From Streptomyces sp. NBC_00287 (GTDB lineage: Bacteria > Actinomycetota > Actinomycetes > Streptomycetales > Streptomycetaceae), in NCBI RefSeq assembly GCF_036173105.1, contig NZ_CP108053.1:8804001-8868000 (forward strand): a stretch of DNA of 64,000 nt. The letters are read 5' to 3'. Shown piece after piece: positions 1 through 8,613 of this stretch (position 1 is its first letter; the number at the start of each line of letters is the position of its first letter). Below the pieces are notes generated by a model. That model made no database searches, had not been told where the DNA came from, and saw only the letters and a program-made list of their open reading frames with translations. Both the position numbers and the translations under genes were made by a program.

Positions 1-391
1 GCGCGCCGAAGACACCCTGCAGGGCGCGCGCGACGACCAGCATCTCGAAGCTGGTGGCGGCGCCGCCGAGCGCGGAGGCGGCGGCAAAGCCGAGGACCCC
101 GATCAGGAAGGCGGGCTTACGGCCGAACAGATCGGCTATCCGGCCGCCGAGCAGCAACAGGGAGGCGAACGCCAGCGCGTACGCGGTGACGATCCACTGC
201 CGGCTGCCGTCGGAGAAGCCGAGGTCGGCCTGGGCCGACGGCAGGGCGATGTTCACGATGGTGGCGTCCAGCACCACCATGAGCTGCGCCAGGGCGACGA
301 TCGCGAGGATCCACCAACGCTTCGCCGAGGCGGCGGCCGGCTGTTCGGCCGCACGCACCGGTGCGCTGTCGGTCACAGTCTTCTGGGACAT
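1..391 (-). CDS. MFS drug exporter, DHA2 type (N-terminal part only)
   Basis: This gene starts at an ATG (complement of 389-391) and runs off the left edge, so only about 130 N-terminal residues are visible. They read as a cytosolic tail, then membrane segments carrying the DHA2/EmrB-QacA hallmarks: LDATIVNIALP in the first helix (motif D-like) and GGRIADLFGRKP in the loop after the second helix (motif A). The family exports drugs or metabolites with proton antiport. It is divergent from the hydrolase gene at 517, and the 125-bp gap holds a cluster of GAAAC/GTTTC inverted repeats, so both genes are probably controlled together by a repressor that may lie to the left. The substrate is unknown. 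Confidence 0.88.
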   Translation of the reverse strand, partial: MSQKTVTDSAPVRAAEQPAAASAKRWWILAIVALAQLMVVLDATIVNIALPSAQADLGFSDGSRQWIVTAYALAFASLLLLGGRIADLFGRKPAFLIGVLGFAAASALGGAATSFEMLVVARALQGVFGA

Positions 392-439
392 GGGGAAACC
401 ACTCCAGGGAAAGTCGTTCGGACGATACCCGGTCCTGAA

Positions 440-497
440 CGAAACGGTTTCGTACACATCGAGACTAGAACAGTTTCATCGAAACGGCAACGTTTCG
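440..497. promoter_or_regulatory. Palindromic operator cluster between MFS exporter and hydrolase
   Basis: Three inverted repeats of the same half site lie here: CGAAAC-G-GTTTCG (440-452), GTTTC-ATC-GAAAC (473-485) and CGAAACG-GCAA-CGTTTCG (480-497). The last two share a half site. The final copy ends just before the GGAAGGAGA ribosome site of the hydrolase gene. Repeated GAAAC/GTTTC arms between divergent genes are typical of a TetR-family repressor; the cognate regulator is not in this window. Confidence 0.6.
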
Positions 498-516
498 CTT
501 GGGAAGGAGAGCGCAG

Positions 517-1371
517 GTGCGCACCGAGGTGTTCGAGGTGGATGGGGCAGGGCTCTACTGCGAGCTGCGGGGGAGTGGCCCGGCGCTGCTGATGATCAGC
601 GGTGCGCGCGGGGACGCCGGGTACTACACGGGGGTCGCGGAGGAGCTGGCGGACGCCTTCACGGTCATCACCTACGACCGGCGCGGGAACTCGCGCAGCA
701 CGGGCCGGTCCGGTGCGCCGATGGACCTCGCCGAGCAGGCGGCCGACGCTCGCGCGCTGATCGAGGGCCTGGCGGGCGGACGGGCGCTGGTCTTCGGCAA
801 CAGCGGCGGCGCGATCATCGGCCTCACGCTGGCCGCGCGGCACCCGGAGGTGATGGCGGGCCTGATCGCCCATGAGCCACCCGCCGTGAACGTCCTGCCC
901 GACGGCGACCCCGAGCGGGGCTTCTTCGCCGAACTGGCCTCCCGCTACGCCGAGGGCGGAGCACCGGCGGCCGGCCGCCGCTTCGGCGAGACGGTACGCG
1001 GCGAGGGCAGCTACCGCTGGCCGGACGACCTGTGGCGCCGCTTCCTCGGCAACCAGGACCACCTGTTCGGCACCGAATGGCCCGGCTTCGCCGCGTTCCT
1101 GCCCGACGAGACCGCCCTGAAGTCGACCCCGTTCCCGATCGTCCTCGGCGCCGGCGCGGAGGACCGGGGCACGTACTACGCCCGCCCGTCGATCGAGATC
1201 GCCCACCGCATCGGTGCGCCCTGGGCGGAGTTCCCGGGCATCCACCTGGAGTTCCTGCGTGACGCGTCCCGCTTCGCGGCGGCCGTGCGCGCGCTGGCGA
1301 CCCAGATGCACAGCGGGGGCGGGCAGGTGCCCCCGCAGTGGTCGGCGGGGACCGACGGTCAGGCCATCTGA
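517..1371 (+). CDS. Alpha/beta hydrolase
   Basis: The 284-residue protein is an alpha/beta-hydrolase-fold enzyme. It shows an oxyanion-type start (ISGARGDAGYY), the DRRGNSRS segment, and the nucleophile elbow GNSGG with the serine near residue 94. A candidate acid lies in the GAEDRG segment and a candidate histidine in FPGIHLEF near the C-terminus. GTG at 517 is preferred over the in-frame TTG at 499 because GGAAGGAGA sits about 6 nt before it. It is divergent from an MFS exporter and shares its operator region, which suggests an exporter plus degrading enzyme pair for one toxic compound. Its last 13 bp overlap the 3' end of the convergent ABC gene. The substrate cannot be read from sequence. 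Confidence 0.85.
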   Translation: MRTEVFEVDGAGLYCELRGSGPALLMISGARGDAGYYTGVAEELADAFTVITYDRRGNSRSTGRSGAPMDLAEQAADARALIEGLAGGRALVFGNSGGAIIGLTLAARHPEVMAGLIAHEPPAVNVLPDGDPERGFFAELASRYAEGGAPAAGRRFGETVRGEGSYRWPDDLWRRFLGNQDHLFGTEWPGFAAFLPDETALKSTPFPIVLGAGAEDRGTYYARPSIEIAHRIGAPWAEFPGIHLEFLRDASRFAAAVRALATQMHSGGGQVPPQWSAGTDGQAI

Positions 1372-4175
1372 CGCCGTACCAGCTCGTGCAGCCGTCCGCC
1401 GGTGTCCGCCAGGAGCTGGGCGGGCGGCCCCTGCTGCGCCACCTTCCCGTCCTCCATCACGATCACCCGATCCGCGTCCAGGACGGTCGACAGCCGATGC
1501 GCGATCACGATCCGCGTGGCGTTCAGGGCCTTCGTGCTCTCGATCACCGTCCGCTGTGTCTCGTTGTCCAGCGCGCTCGTCGCCTCGTCGAAGAAGAGGA
1601 TCCGAGGCCGCCGGATCAACGCCTGGGCGATCATCAGGCGTTGGCGCTGGCCACCGGAGATCGCGCCGCTGCCCGAGACGATCGTGTGCAGGCCCATCGG
1701 CATCCGCTTGATGTCCTCGGCGAGGCCCGCCATCTCCGCCGCCGCCATCGCCTCTTCCGGCGTGTACGGCTCCGTGCCGCAGATGACGTCCAGGATGGAG
1801 CCGGTGAACGGCTGCGCGTGCTGGAGGACGACCCCGCACTGGCGGCGTACGGCGGACTGGTCGAGGGCGGCCAGGTCCTGGCCGTCGTACAGGACACTGC
1901 CCGAGACCGGTTTGTCGAAGCCGATCAGCAGGCGCAGCAGTGTCGACTTGCCGCAGCCGCTCGGGCCGACGATCGCCACGAACTCGCCCGGGCGGACGGA
2001 GAAGGAGACGTCGTCCAGGACCAGGGGACCGTCGTCGGAGTAGCGGAAGGACAGCCGGCGGGCCTCGATCGCGCCCGTGAGCGGGCCCGGGCGGGTGCTC
2101 GCCGTGCGGACCTCCGGGGTCGCGTCCAGTACCGGCTTGATCTCCTCGAACAGCGGCAGCGCGGCCACCGCCGAGACGAACGCGCCGGTGATCTGGGTGA
2201 CGGAGGTCAGCAGCATCGTCACCGAGGTGTTGAAGGTCAGGAACGCCGCCGCCGACATCGAGCCGCGCGCCGGGCCCGCCAGCAGCATGAACATCAGCAG
2301 GGTGCACAGCGGCAGATACACCGCGCCCAGCACCGTGGTGAGGTTCTTGATCCGGCCGACCTTCTGCTGGAGCTCCCGGCTGCGGGCGAACTGCGCGGCC
2401 CAGGCGGCGTACGCGTAGTTCTCGGCCGCCGCCACCCGTAGCTTGGGCAGTCCGCGCAGGGTCTGGAAGGCCTGGTTGTTCAGCTTGTTGCCCAGCACGA
2501 CGAGACGCCGCTGCCAGCGCACCTGCCACAGACCAAGTCCCAGGAACACCGCGGCGATGACCACCAGCATGCCGATCGCCGCGAGCGCCATCGGGACGCT
2601 GTACCAGAGCAGCAGGCCCAGGTTCATCGCGCCGACCGTGACCGACTGGGCGACCGTGGGGCCGACTCCGGCCAGCAGTCGGCGGATCGCGCTGATGCCC
2701 ATCGCCGCGCTCGCCAGCTCGCCGGTCGAGCGCTCGGTGAAGAACTTCGTCGGCAGCCTGAGCAGCCGGTCCCAGACGGCCGGTTGGAGGGTCGACTCGA
2801 TACGGCCCTCAAGGCGCAGGATGGTCAGGTTCTGCAGCAGCATGAAGGCCGCCGCCACCACACCGCTGACCATCACCGCCAGACACACCTGGACGATCAG
2901 GCCGGTCTGCGCCTTCGGTACGAACTGGCCGAGCACCTTGCCCGTCGCGATCGGCACCAGTGCTCCGATCGCGACCGTCACCAGACCGCTCAGCAGCAGG
3001 TTCGTCAGATCGCCGCCGGTGCCGCGCATGGTGAACCGCAGCAGCCGCAGCGGGCTGAGCGCACGGTCGGGCAGTGGCCGGTAGAACATCACCGCGCGCG
3101 GCTCGAACTCCTCCGCGTTGGCCTTCTCGATCGGCGTCTCCCGGCCCGTCGCGGGGTGTACGGCGACATATCCGCCGCGCCGCCACAGCAGGGCGACCGG
3201 TGCCCCGGACAGGGCCCGATGGCCCACCAGCGGGCCGACGTTGTCCCGCCACCAGCGGCCGTCGAGCCGCACGGCCCGGGTGCGGACGCGGGAGGCGATG
3301 GCCACCCGTTCGACCGGGTCGAGACGGTCGCTCTCGGTGCCGCTCTGCGCGGGCTCGGCCAGGGCGATCCCGGCTGCCTCGGCGACGAGCTTGCAGGCCG
3401 CGTAGCTGGCGTCCGCGTCGGCGGCCGTCGTGCGCTGGTCGCTCCGCTTGCCGATGGACGCCAGCAGCGTCCGGTCGGCCTGGGCGCGCACCGCCTCACC
3501 GGCCCTGATGCCCTCCGCGGTGCGCGTCTCGTGGGTGCGCTCCAACTGCTCGATCCAGCGGTCCAGGGTGGTCAGCAGGCGGTACTGCTGGTCCACCATG
3601 GACTGCCAGACCGCCGGGTCCATCAGCAGGTCGGCGGCGGCTTCCTGGCCGTACAGGGAGCCGTACTGGACGCTGCCCGGCGGGACCTGCATCCAGAAGA
3701 CGTCGTCGTCGGTGATCTCGGCGGCCCGTTCGGTGGCCATCGGTGCCTGGAAGAGGATGGACAGGCTGCGGCCGACGCCGAGGGCGAGGGCGTACTCCAG
3801 CGGGCTCGTCGTCGGCGGGACGTACTGCGGGTTGCCGTACTCGTCGTAGGACCAGGTCTGGGTGTTGGCGGGCTGGTACAGCTCGCGCAGCCCGATGCGG
3901 TGCACGACGCAGTCGCGCAACGGGCGTGCCACCAGGGTGTGTTGCGGTCCCGCGACCGGGCCGAGCAGGAGTGAGCCCGCCTCCAGGCGGCCCAAGTGGT
4001 GCCAGTGGCCCTGCTGTTCGGCGTCGACCGCGAACAGGTCCACGGCCCCGGACGCGACCAGCCACAGCACCTGCGGGCCTTCGAGGTCGAGGCGGTTGAA
4101 CCCGGCGCAGTCGATCCGGCTGCCCATCGAACCGAGCGCGTTCAGGACGAGATCGCCCTCGTGTACGGAGGTCAT
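1359..4175 (-). CDS. NHLP-type peptide export ABC transporter, permease/ATPase without peptidase
   Basis: This 938-residue protein matches the second ABC component of NHLP/NHLM-type bacteriocin export systems. The N-terminal ~100 residues look like a cyclic-nucleotide-binding-type beta barrel (LVASGAVDLFAVD..., then GSLLLGPVAG). A long linker follows, then an ABC permease region from about residue 385 and a nucleotide-binding domain from about 690: Walker A GPSGCGKST (~737), signature ISGGQRQRL (~837), Walker B ILFFDEATSALD (~861) and H-loop IVIAHRLST. It has no C39 peptidase. It starts one base after the C39 exporter gene ends, so it is the last gene of the precursor-HlyD-C39 operon. In this family the two ABC proteins probably act together in the plasma membrane; the exact division of labour is not established. 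Confidence 0.85.
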   Translation of the reverse strand: MTSVHEGDLVLNALGSMGSRIDCAGFNRLDLEGPQVLWLVASGAVDLFAVDAEQQGHWHHLGRLEAGSLLLGPVAGPQHTLVARPLRDCVVHRIGLRELYQPANTQTWSYDEYGNPQYVPPTTSPLEYALALGVGRSLSILFQAPMATERAAEITDDDVFWMQVPPGSVQYGSLYGQEAAADLLMDPAVWQSMVDQQYRLLTTLDRWIEQLERTHETRTAEGIRAGEAVRAQADRTLLASIGKRSDQRTTAADADASYAACKLVAEAAGIALAEPAQSGTESDRLDPVERVAIASRVRTRAVRLDGRWWRDNVGPLVGHRALSGAPVALLWRRGGYVAVHPATGRETPIEKANAEEFEPRAVMFYRPLPDRALSPLRLLRFTMRGTGGDLTNLLLSGLVTVAIGALVPIATGKVLGQFVPKAQTGLIVQVCLAVMVSGVVAAAFMLLQNLTILRLEGRIESTLQPAVWDRLLRLPTKFFTERSTGELASAAMGISAIRRLLAGVGPTVAQSVTVGAMNLGLLLWYSVPMALAAIGMLVVIAAVFLGLGLWQVRWQRRLVVLGNKLNNQAFQTLRGLPKLRVAAAENYAYAAWAAQFARSRELQQKVGRIKNLTTVLGAVYLPLCTLLMFMLLAGPARGSMSAAAFLTFNTSVTMLLTSVTQITGAFVSAVAALPLFEEIKPVLDATPEVRTASTRPGPLTGAIEARRLSFRYSDDGPLVLDDVSFSVRPGEFVAIVGPSGCGKSTLLRLLIGFDKPVSGSVLYDGQDLAALDQSAVRRQCGVVLQHAQPFTGSILDVICGTEPYTPEEAMAAAEMAGLAEDIKRMPMGLHTIVSGSGAISGGQRQRLMIAQALIRRPRILFFDEATSALDNETQRTVIESTKALNATRIVIAHRLSTVLDADRVIVMEDGKVAQQGPPAQLLADTGGRLHELVRRQMA

Positions 4176-4176
4176 C

Positions 4177-6399
4177 TCACCGCTCCCTGACCAGCGTCGC
4201 GTACGCGCCGCCGCGCGCGACGAGGTCCTCGTGCCGGCCGCGCTCCACGATCGTTCCGTGTTCGAGTACGACGATCTCGTCGCTGTCGCGCACGGTGCTC
4301 AGCCGGTGCGCGATGACCACACAGGCGCAGCCGCGCTTGCGCAGGTTGTCCATCACGACCAGTTCCGTCTCGGCGTCCAGCGCGCTCGTCACCTCGTCGA
4401 GGACGAGGATGCTGGGCCGCCGCACCAACGCCCTCGCGATCTCCAGGCGTTGGCGCTGACCGCCGGAGAAGTTACGGCCGTCCTGCTCGACCCGGCTGTG
4501 GATGCCACCTGGGCGGCGCGTCACCATGTCGTACAGGGCCGCGTCCCGCAGCGCCTCGATCACTGCCTCGTCCGGGATGGACGGGTCCCACAGCGCCACG
4601 TTGTCGCGGACGGTGCCCTCGAAGAGGAACACCTCCTGGTCGACGAAGGAGACGGAGGCCGCGAGGGCGCCGCGCGGGATGTCGTCCAGACGCTGCCCGT
4701 CGATACGGATCACGCCCTCCCAGGGCGTGTACAGACCCGAGATCATCCGGGACACGGTGGACTTCCCGCTGCCCGAGCCGCCGACCAGGGCGACCTGCTG
4801 ACCCGGGCCGACGGTGAGGTCGAAGCCGGTCAACAGGGGCTTGTCCAGCGGGTTGTAGCCGAAGGTGATGTTCTGCAGCTCCACATGCCCATGCAGCCGG
4901 CGCGTGGAGTCGGCGCCGCCCGGGCGGTCGTAGAGCGGGTCCGCCTGGAAGTTCTCCACGTCCTTCAGCCGGGCCACGTCGGCCGCGAAGTCCTGGATGC
5001 GGCCCGCGACGCCGTTGAGGCGGGTCAGCGGGGCGGTGAAACGGGTGACCAGGGCCTGGAAGGCGACCAGCAGGCCCACGGATATATGGCCCTCGACCGC
5101 GCGCATACCGCCGATCCACAGGATCAGCGCGCTGTTCAGCGTCGCCAGCGTCGGCGCGACCACGCCCAGCCATGCACTCGGCACCCCGAGGCGCTGCTGC
5201 TCCTCCAGGGTGGTGGCGTGCTGTCCGGCCCACTTGCGGAAGTAGCCGTCCTCGCCGCCGGTCGCCTTCATCGTCTCGATCAACTGAAGGCCGGTGTAGG
5301 CGGTGTTGGTGAGCCGGGCGCTGTCCGCGCGCAGCTTCGCCGTACGGGTGGCGCGCAGCCGGATCACCACCCGCATCGCCACGATGTTCAACAGGGCGAC
5401 CCCGATGCCCACGGCGGTGAGCTGCGGGTCGTAGGTGTACAGCAGGAGGGCGTACAGGATGACGACCACCGCGTCCACGCCCGCCGCCGCGAGATCGCGG
5501 GCCAGGGTTTCGGCCACCGCGTCGTTGGACTGCAGGCGCTGCACCAGGTCGGCCGGACTGCGCTGGGAGAAGAAGGTCACCGGCAGCCGCAGCAGATGGC
5601 GCAGGAAGCGGGCGCTGGAGAGGGTGGAGGAGATGATCCGGCCGCGCAGCAGGTTCGCCTGCTGCAGCCAGGTCAGCACCACCGTGAGCAGGACGGACGC
5701 CCCCATCGACGCGAACAGCACGCCGAGCAGGGAGGTCTGGCCGCCGATGAGGAACATGTCGATGTAGGTGCGGCTGAGCGCGGGCACCGCCGCACCGACC
5801 ACGACCAGCAGCAGGCTCGCCAGGACCGCGGCGGGCATCGTGCCCGCGGTGCCGCGCAGCCGGGCCGGCATGGCGCCGAGGACACCCGGCTTGCGGCCGC
5901 CCTTGCTGAAGCCCTCGCCGGGCTCCATCACCAGCACGACACCGGTGAAGCTGCCGTCGAAGTCCTCCATCGGTACAAAACGGCGGCCCTTGCCGGGGTC
6001 GTTGATGTACACCCCGCGGCGGCCGAAGCGGCGCCCCATGCCGTCGTAGACGACGTAGTGGTTGAACTCCCAGAAGAGCACGGCCGGGGTCTTCACTCCG
6101 GCGAGGGCGGCCGTGTCCATCTGCATGCCCTTGGCCGTGAGGCCGTAGCTGCGGGCGGCCTTGAGGAGGTTGCTGGCGCGCGAGCCGTCCCGGGAGACGC
6201 CGCAGGCGATGCGCAGCTCTTCCAGCGGCACGTGCTTGCCGTAGTGGCCGAGCACCATCGCGAGGGAGGCGGCGCCGCACTCCACGGCCTCCATCTGGAG
6301 CACGGTGGGCGTACGGACCGTCTTCGCCCTGCCCTTGGGTACGGGTCTCTTCGGCGGGGCGGCGCGACGGCGGCCCCGCGTGTCCTGGGCGGCGCTCAC
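4177..6399 (-). CDS. NHLP-type bacteriocin exporter with C39 leader peptidase
   Basis: A 740-residue peptidase-containing ABC transporter that should remove a double-glycine leader and export the peptide. The N-terminal C39 domain has its triad visible: Cys41 (VECGAASLAM), His114 (FNHYVVYDG) and Asp134 (INDPGKG). The permease spans about residues 170-450, followed by the ATPase domain with GGSGSGKST, FSGGQRQRLEIA and ILVLDEVTSALD. GTG at 6399 is chosen because it forms a GTGA overlap with the stop of the adaptor gene; a TTG at 6411 is possible. The peptidase fits the SGG end of the leader encoded at 7317-7532, so the substrate is very probably that peptide. Confidence 0.9.
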   Translation of the reverse strand: MSAAQDTRGRRRAAPPKRPVPKGRAKTVRTPTVLQMEAVECGAASLAMVLGHYGKHVPLEELRIACGVSRDGSRASNLLKAARSYGLTAKGMQMDTAALAGVKTPAVLFWEFNHYVVYDGMGRRFGRRGVYINDPGKGRRFVPMEDFDGSFTGVVLVMEPGEGFSKGGRKPGVLGAMPARLRGTAGTMPAAVLASLLLVVVGAAVPALSRTYIDMFLIGGQTSLLGVLFASMGASVLLTVVLTWLQQANLLRGRIISSTLSSARFLRHLLRLPVTFFSQRSPADLVQRLQSNDAVAETLARDLAAAGVDAVVVILYALLLYTYDPQLTAVGIGVALLNIVAMRVVIRLRATRTAKLRADSARLTNTAYTGLQLIETMKATGGEDGYFRKWAGQHATTLEEQQRLGVPSAWLGVVAPTLATLNSALILWIGGMRAVEGHISVGLLVAFQALVTRFTAPLTRLNGVAGRIQDFAADVARLKDVENFQADPLYDRPGGADSTRRLHGHVELQNITFGYNPLDKPLLTGFDLTVGPGQQVALVGGSGSGKSTVSRMISGLYTPWEGVIRIDGQRLDDIPRGALAASVSFVDQEVFLFEGTVRDNVALWDPSIPDEAVIEALRDAALYDMVTRRPGGIHSRVEQDGRNFSGGQRQRLEIARALVRRPSILVLDEVTSALDAETELVVMDNLRKRGCACVVIAHRLSTVRDSDEIVVLEHGTIVERGRHEDLVARGGAYATLVRER

Positions 6400-7202
6400 G
6401 GCAGCAGCCAATCGACGGGACGCTCATCGGCCAGCCGGACCGAGGCGTCGGCCATGGTCATCGAGGTGAGCGAGAACGGCGGCCCGTCGGCGGAGGACCA
6501 CTTGTAACCGCTCTTCGTGCCTGCGGACTTGTCCAGCTTCACCAGTACGGCCACCGGCCTGCCGTCCTTCGTGAACTGCTCGCCGAGCTGGCTGTCGCCG
6601 AGGAAGGAGGTGATGGACTGCGCGGACTGGGCGCTGCGATCCACCGACTTCACATGACCGCGCAGTACGCCGTACTCCTGGGTGGGCACCGACTGGACGG
6701 TGAGGTCCACGGCGGCGTCGTCGGGGATGGAGGCCGCGTTCTCGGCGGGCACGTACACCGTCGCGTACAGCGGGTCCTTGGCGTGCGCCACCTTCTCCAC
6801 GGCGGCCACGTTCGCGCCCGTGGAGATGATCTGCCCGATGGTGGCGGCGAGCGCGGTGACCCGGCCCGCGGCGACCGTGCGCACGACTGTGTCGCCCTCG
6901 GCCGTACGGACCTTCAGGACGGGGGAGTCGGCGGGCAGCCGCTCGCCCTGCTCGGCGAGGACCGCGGTGACCTGCCCGGCGACCGGGCTCTGCAGGATGT
7001 AACTGCCCTGCCCGTGCGTGAGGATCGCCGGTGCGCTGACCGTGGAGGTCACCGAACCGGTCACCGCCCACACGGAGGCCGCCGCCATGACGACGACCGT
7101 CACGGACAGCGTGAGCCAGCCCTGAGGACGGGCGAAACGCACCGGAAGATCGAGCTCCTCCGGCGACTGGAGCTTGGCGAGGGCCTGTTGGCGGAACTGC
7201 AA
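6396..7202 (-). CDS. HlyD-family secretion adaptor of the NHLP-type exporter
   Basis: The 268-residue protein has a short cytosolic N-terminus, one membrane helix (about residues 28-52), and a biotinyl-lipoyl-like hairpin region (GQGSYILQSPVAGQVTAVLAEQGERL, cut here in the middle of the domain) repeated after a coiled stretch. This is the pattern of a membrane-fusion adaptor. It probably links the two ABC proteins to peptide release across the thick Gram-positive wall. The start is TTG at 7202, supported by AGGGAAG about 5 nt upstream and by QFRQQALAKLQSPEELD, typical of NHLP adaptor N-termini. It is the second gene of the operon, separated from the precursor gene by a hairpin, and its stop overlaps the next start. 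Confidence 0.82.
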   Translation of the reverse strand: MQFRQQALAKLQSPEELDLPVRFARPQGWLTLSVTVVVMAAASVWAVTGSVTSTVSAPAILTHGQGSYILQSPVAGQVTAVLAEQGERLPADSPVLKVRTAEGDTVVRTVAAGRVTALAATIGQIISTGANVAAVEKVAHAKDPLYATVYVPAENAASIPDDAAVDLTVQSVPTQEYGVLRGHVKSVDRSAQSAQSITSFLGDSQLGEQFTKDGRPVAVLVKLDKSAGTKSGYKWSSADGPPFSLTSMTMADASVRLADERPVDWLLP

Positions 7203-7268
7203 GGAACTTCCCTCACCTGTGCGGGAGAGCTGTTACGGCATACGGGAGCTCTATGGCACCCGAAGAGC

Positions 7269-7293
7269 CCCGGAGCCGGGGTACGGCTCCGGG
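7269..7293 (-). terminator. Hairpin between precursor peptide gene and exporter genes
   Basis: Perfect 9-bp arms (CCCGGAGCC and GGCTCCGGG) enclose a 7-nt loop. The hairpin lies 24 bp after the precursor stop codon and 67 bp before the adaptor start, on the operon strand. There is no U-run. It probably acts as a partial terminator or mRNA stabiliser, so that the precursor is made in excess of the exporter. Confidence 0.6.
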
Positions 7294-7316
7294 ACTCGAC
7301 GTCACAAAAGGCGCGA

Positions 7317-7532
7317 TCAGAGACCGGCGACCAGGCTCGTGACCGGCGCGGTGTTCAGGCCGGTGACACCCTCGACGGTGCCGACGGCCGTGTTGAGCAG
7401 GCCGGAAACCGGGGCGATGCCGTCCACCAGGCCGGTGACGGTGCCGAGGGCGTTCACGGAAAGGCCGCCGGAGACGTTGTCCAGCTCGGCGTCGGAGATC
7501 TCGACGGTCTCAACCTGGGGGGTGGAGTTCAT
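7317..7532 (-). CDS. Double-glycine leader precursor peptide, cysteine-free core
   Basis: A 71-residue peptide. Residues 1-23 form a classical leader (EISDAELDNVSGG, with the acidic L-x-N-V-S-G-G pattern) ending in Gly-Gly, the cut site for the C39 exporter downstream. The predicted mature peptide is about 48 residues, made mostly of Val, Leu, Gly, Thr, Ala and Ser, with weak internal repeats (GTVTGLVDG, GTVEGVTGL; IAPVSGLLN, TAPVTSLVAG). It has no Cys, Lys, Arg, His or aromatic residue and is slightly acidic. Lanthionine formation is impossible without Cys, and no modification enzyme is encoded nearby. The ribosome site is AGGGAAG, 7 nt from ATG. It may be a hydrophobic bacteriocin or a surface-active peptide; activity is unknown. 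Confidence 0.8.
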   Translation of the reverse strand: MNSTPQVETVEISDAELDNVSGGLSVNALGTVTGLVDGIAPVSGLLNTAVGTVEGVTGLNTAPVTSLVAGL

Positions 7533-8010
7533 GATGGAACTTCCCTTCGTATGGGTATTTCACAAGGGGGGGAGCGGCCCCCTCTGGGGACAGATGGACG
7601 GCCGCCAACCGCAGGCGCCCGGCGCCCGTTTCCGGGTGCCGTTGCGGCCCCCGCGGTGCGATGGATCAAAGCACGCTGCGGGTGCGCGCTTCCAATCAAC
7701 CAACTGCCTCACCTGGGCACTTGAGCCTCAGAAGCGGTCATCCGTGCAGGCGTACGCACGGCTTGTCGGCGACTTCTTCACATGCGTCACGGCTTCGGCT
7801 CGTGCGCGCTCTTGCGGGGCGGAAGGCGAAAGCGACACTCCCGCCCCAATGGTGTAACTGGCGGTAGCGGGTTGTGTGGGGATGCGGTCGCCGGTGACTT
7901 GGTTGGGCATTCGATGTGCAGATTCGCTGAAGCCGGGATTCCGCTCGACGCCCGCAACTGACCGTTGTCGACCGGATGCGGTGCGTGTCGGCCCGGAATC
8001 AGCGCGTACT
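7533..8010. other. Gene-free stretch upstream of the precursor peptide
   Basis: These 478 bp separate the precursor gene from the thioesterase gene, both on the minus strand. No convincing coding sequence is present: the short frames lack ribosome sites and family features. Base composition is less GC-rich than the flanks, as expected for a promoter region. The promoter of the peptide export operon should lie here, but no clear -10/-35 pair could be fixed. Confidence 0.5.
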
Positions 8011-8424
8011 TCAGCCCAGAATCGCGTACACCGTGCTCGCCCGGGCCGCGATCTCGCCCGTCCCGCCGTCGGTCAGCGTGATGTCGGCGAACGCCATTCG
8101 GCGGCCCAGCTTGGTGACCACCGCCTCGATCAGGACATCCGAACCGGACACCGCGCGCTGGAAAGTGGTGGACTGCTGCACCGTCGTCATCGGCCCGTAC
8201 GCCCCGCGCGCCGCCGACACGGCGATCACCGTCGCGGTGTCGGCCGCCGCCATCAGGGCCTGGCCCGACAGCGCCCCGCCCTCCCGTGCCAGCCGGTCCG
8301 ACCAGGGCAGACGCAGAATCGCACGATGGTCGTCCAACCCCTCCACAGTGAGACCGAGTTCAAGGACCCAGGGGGCGAAATTGTCGGCGAGGATCTTGTC
8401 GGCTTCGGCGGTGGTCATCGTCAT
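8011..8424 (-). CDS. PaaI/YdiI-like hotdog-fold thioesterase
   Basis: The 137-residue protein reads as a hotdog thioesterase of the PaaI type, which hydrolyses acyl-CoA esters. The signature region is REGGALSGQALMAAADTATVIAV (a GG...G...AD helix, quoted here as two short motifs GGALSGQA and AADTATV), followed by beta strands ending in GEIAARASTVYAIL. Length is normal for the family. ATG at 8424 gives the usual length; ATG at 8418 is an alternative, and the longer open frame upstream is probably not translated. No obvious ribosome site is visible. It stands alone between the peptide export operon and the divergent protease gene. Confidence 0.72.
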   Translation of the reverse strand: MTMTTAEADKILADNFAPWVLELGLTVEGLDDHRAILRLPWSDRLAREGGALSGQALMAAADTATVIAVSAARGAYGPMTTVQQSTTFQRAVSGSDVLIEAVVTKLGRRMAFADITLTDGGTGEIAARASTVYAILG

Positions 8425-8613
8425 ATGGGGGATTGTTCCCGGCCCCGGCCACCGGGACGTGGCCCTTGGCCGAATCGGCGTTTCGAGTGGGGCGCGCGCA
8501 AACGGAATTGAACGCCCCGAGTGACCCGTGCGTACCACTGGCCATCCAGGCGCCCTGAACAGCCGCCGCAGATACGGCGGCACGGACCCCGTCCCCCCAG
8601 GAGGTCGAGAAGG

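Noticed and set aside
3862..6507. 881-codon open frame on the plus strand across the peptide export ABC genes
   Set aside because: It is the antisense shadow of two well-supported ABC transporter genes; its translation is low-complexity Gly/Ala/Arg/His-rich with no domain, as expected in very GC-rich DNA.
7728..7910. 60-codon minus-strand frame in the gene-free stretch
   Set aside because: No ribosome site before its ATG, no similarity to a known family and no coding-type third-position bias that I could see.
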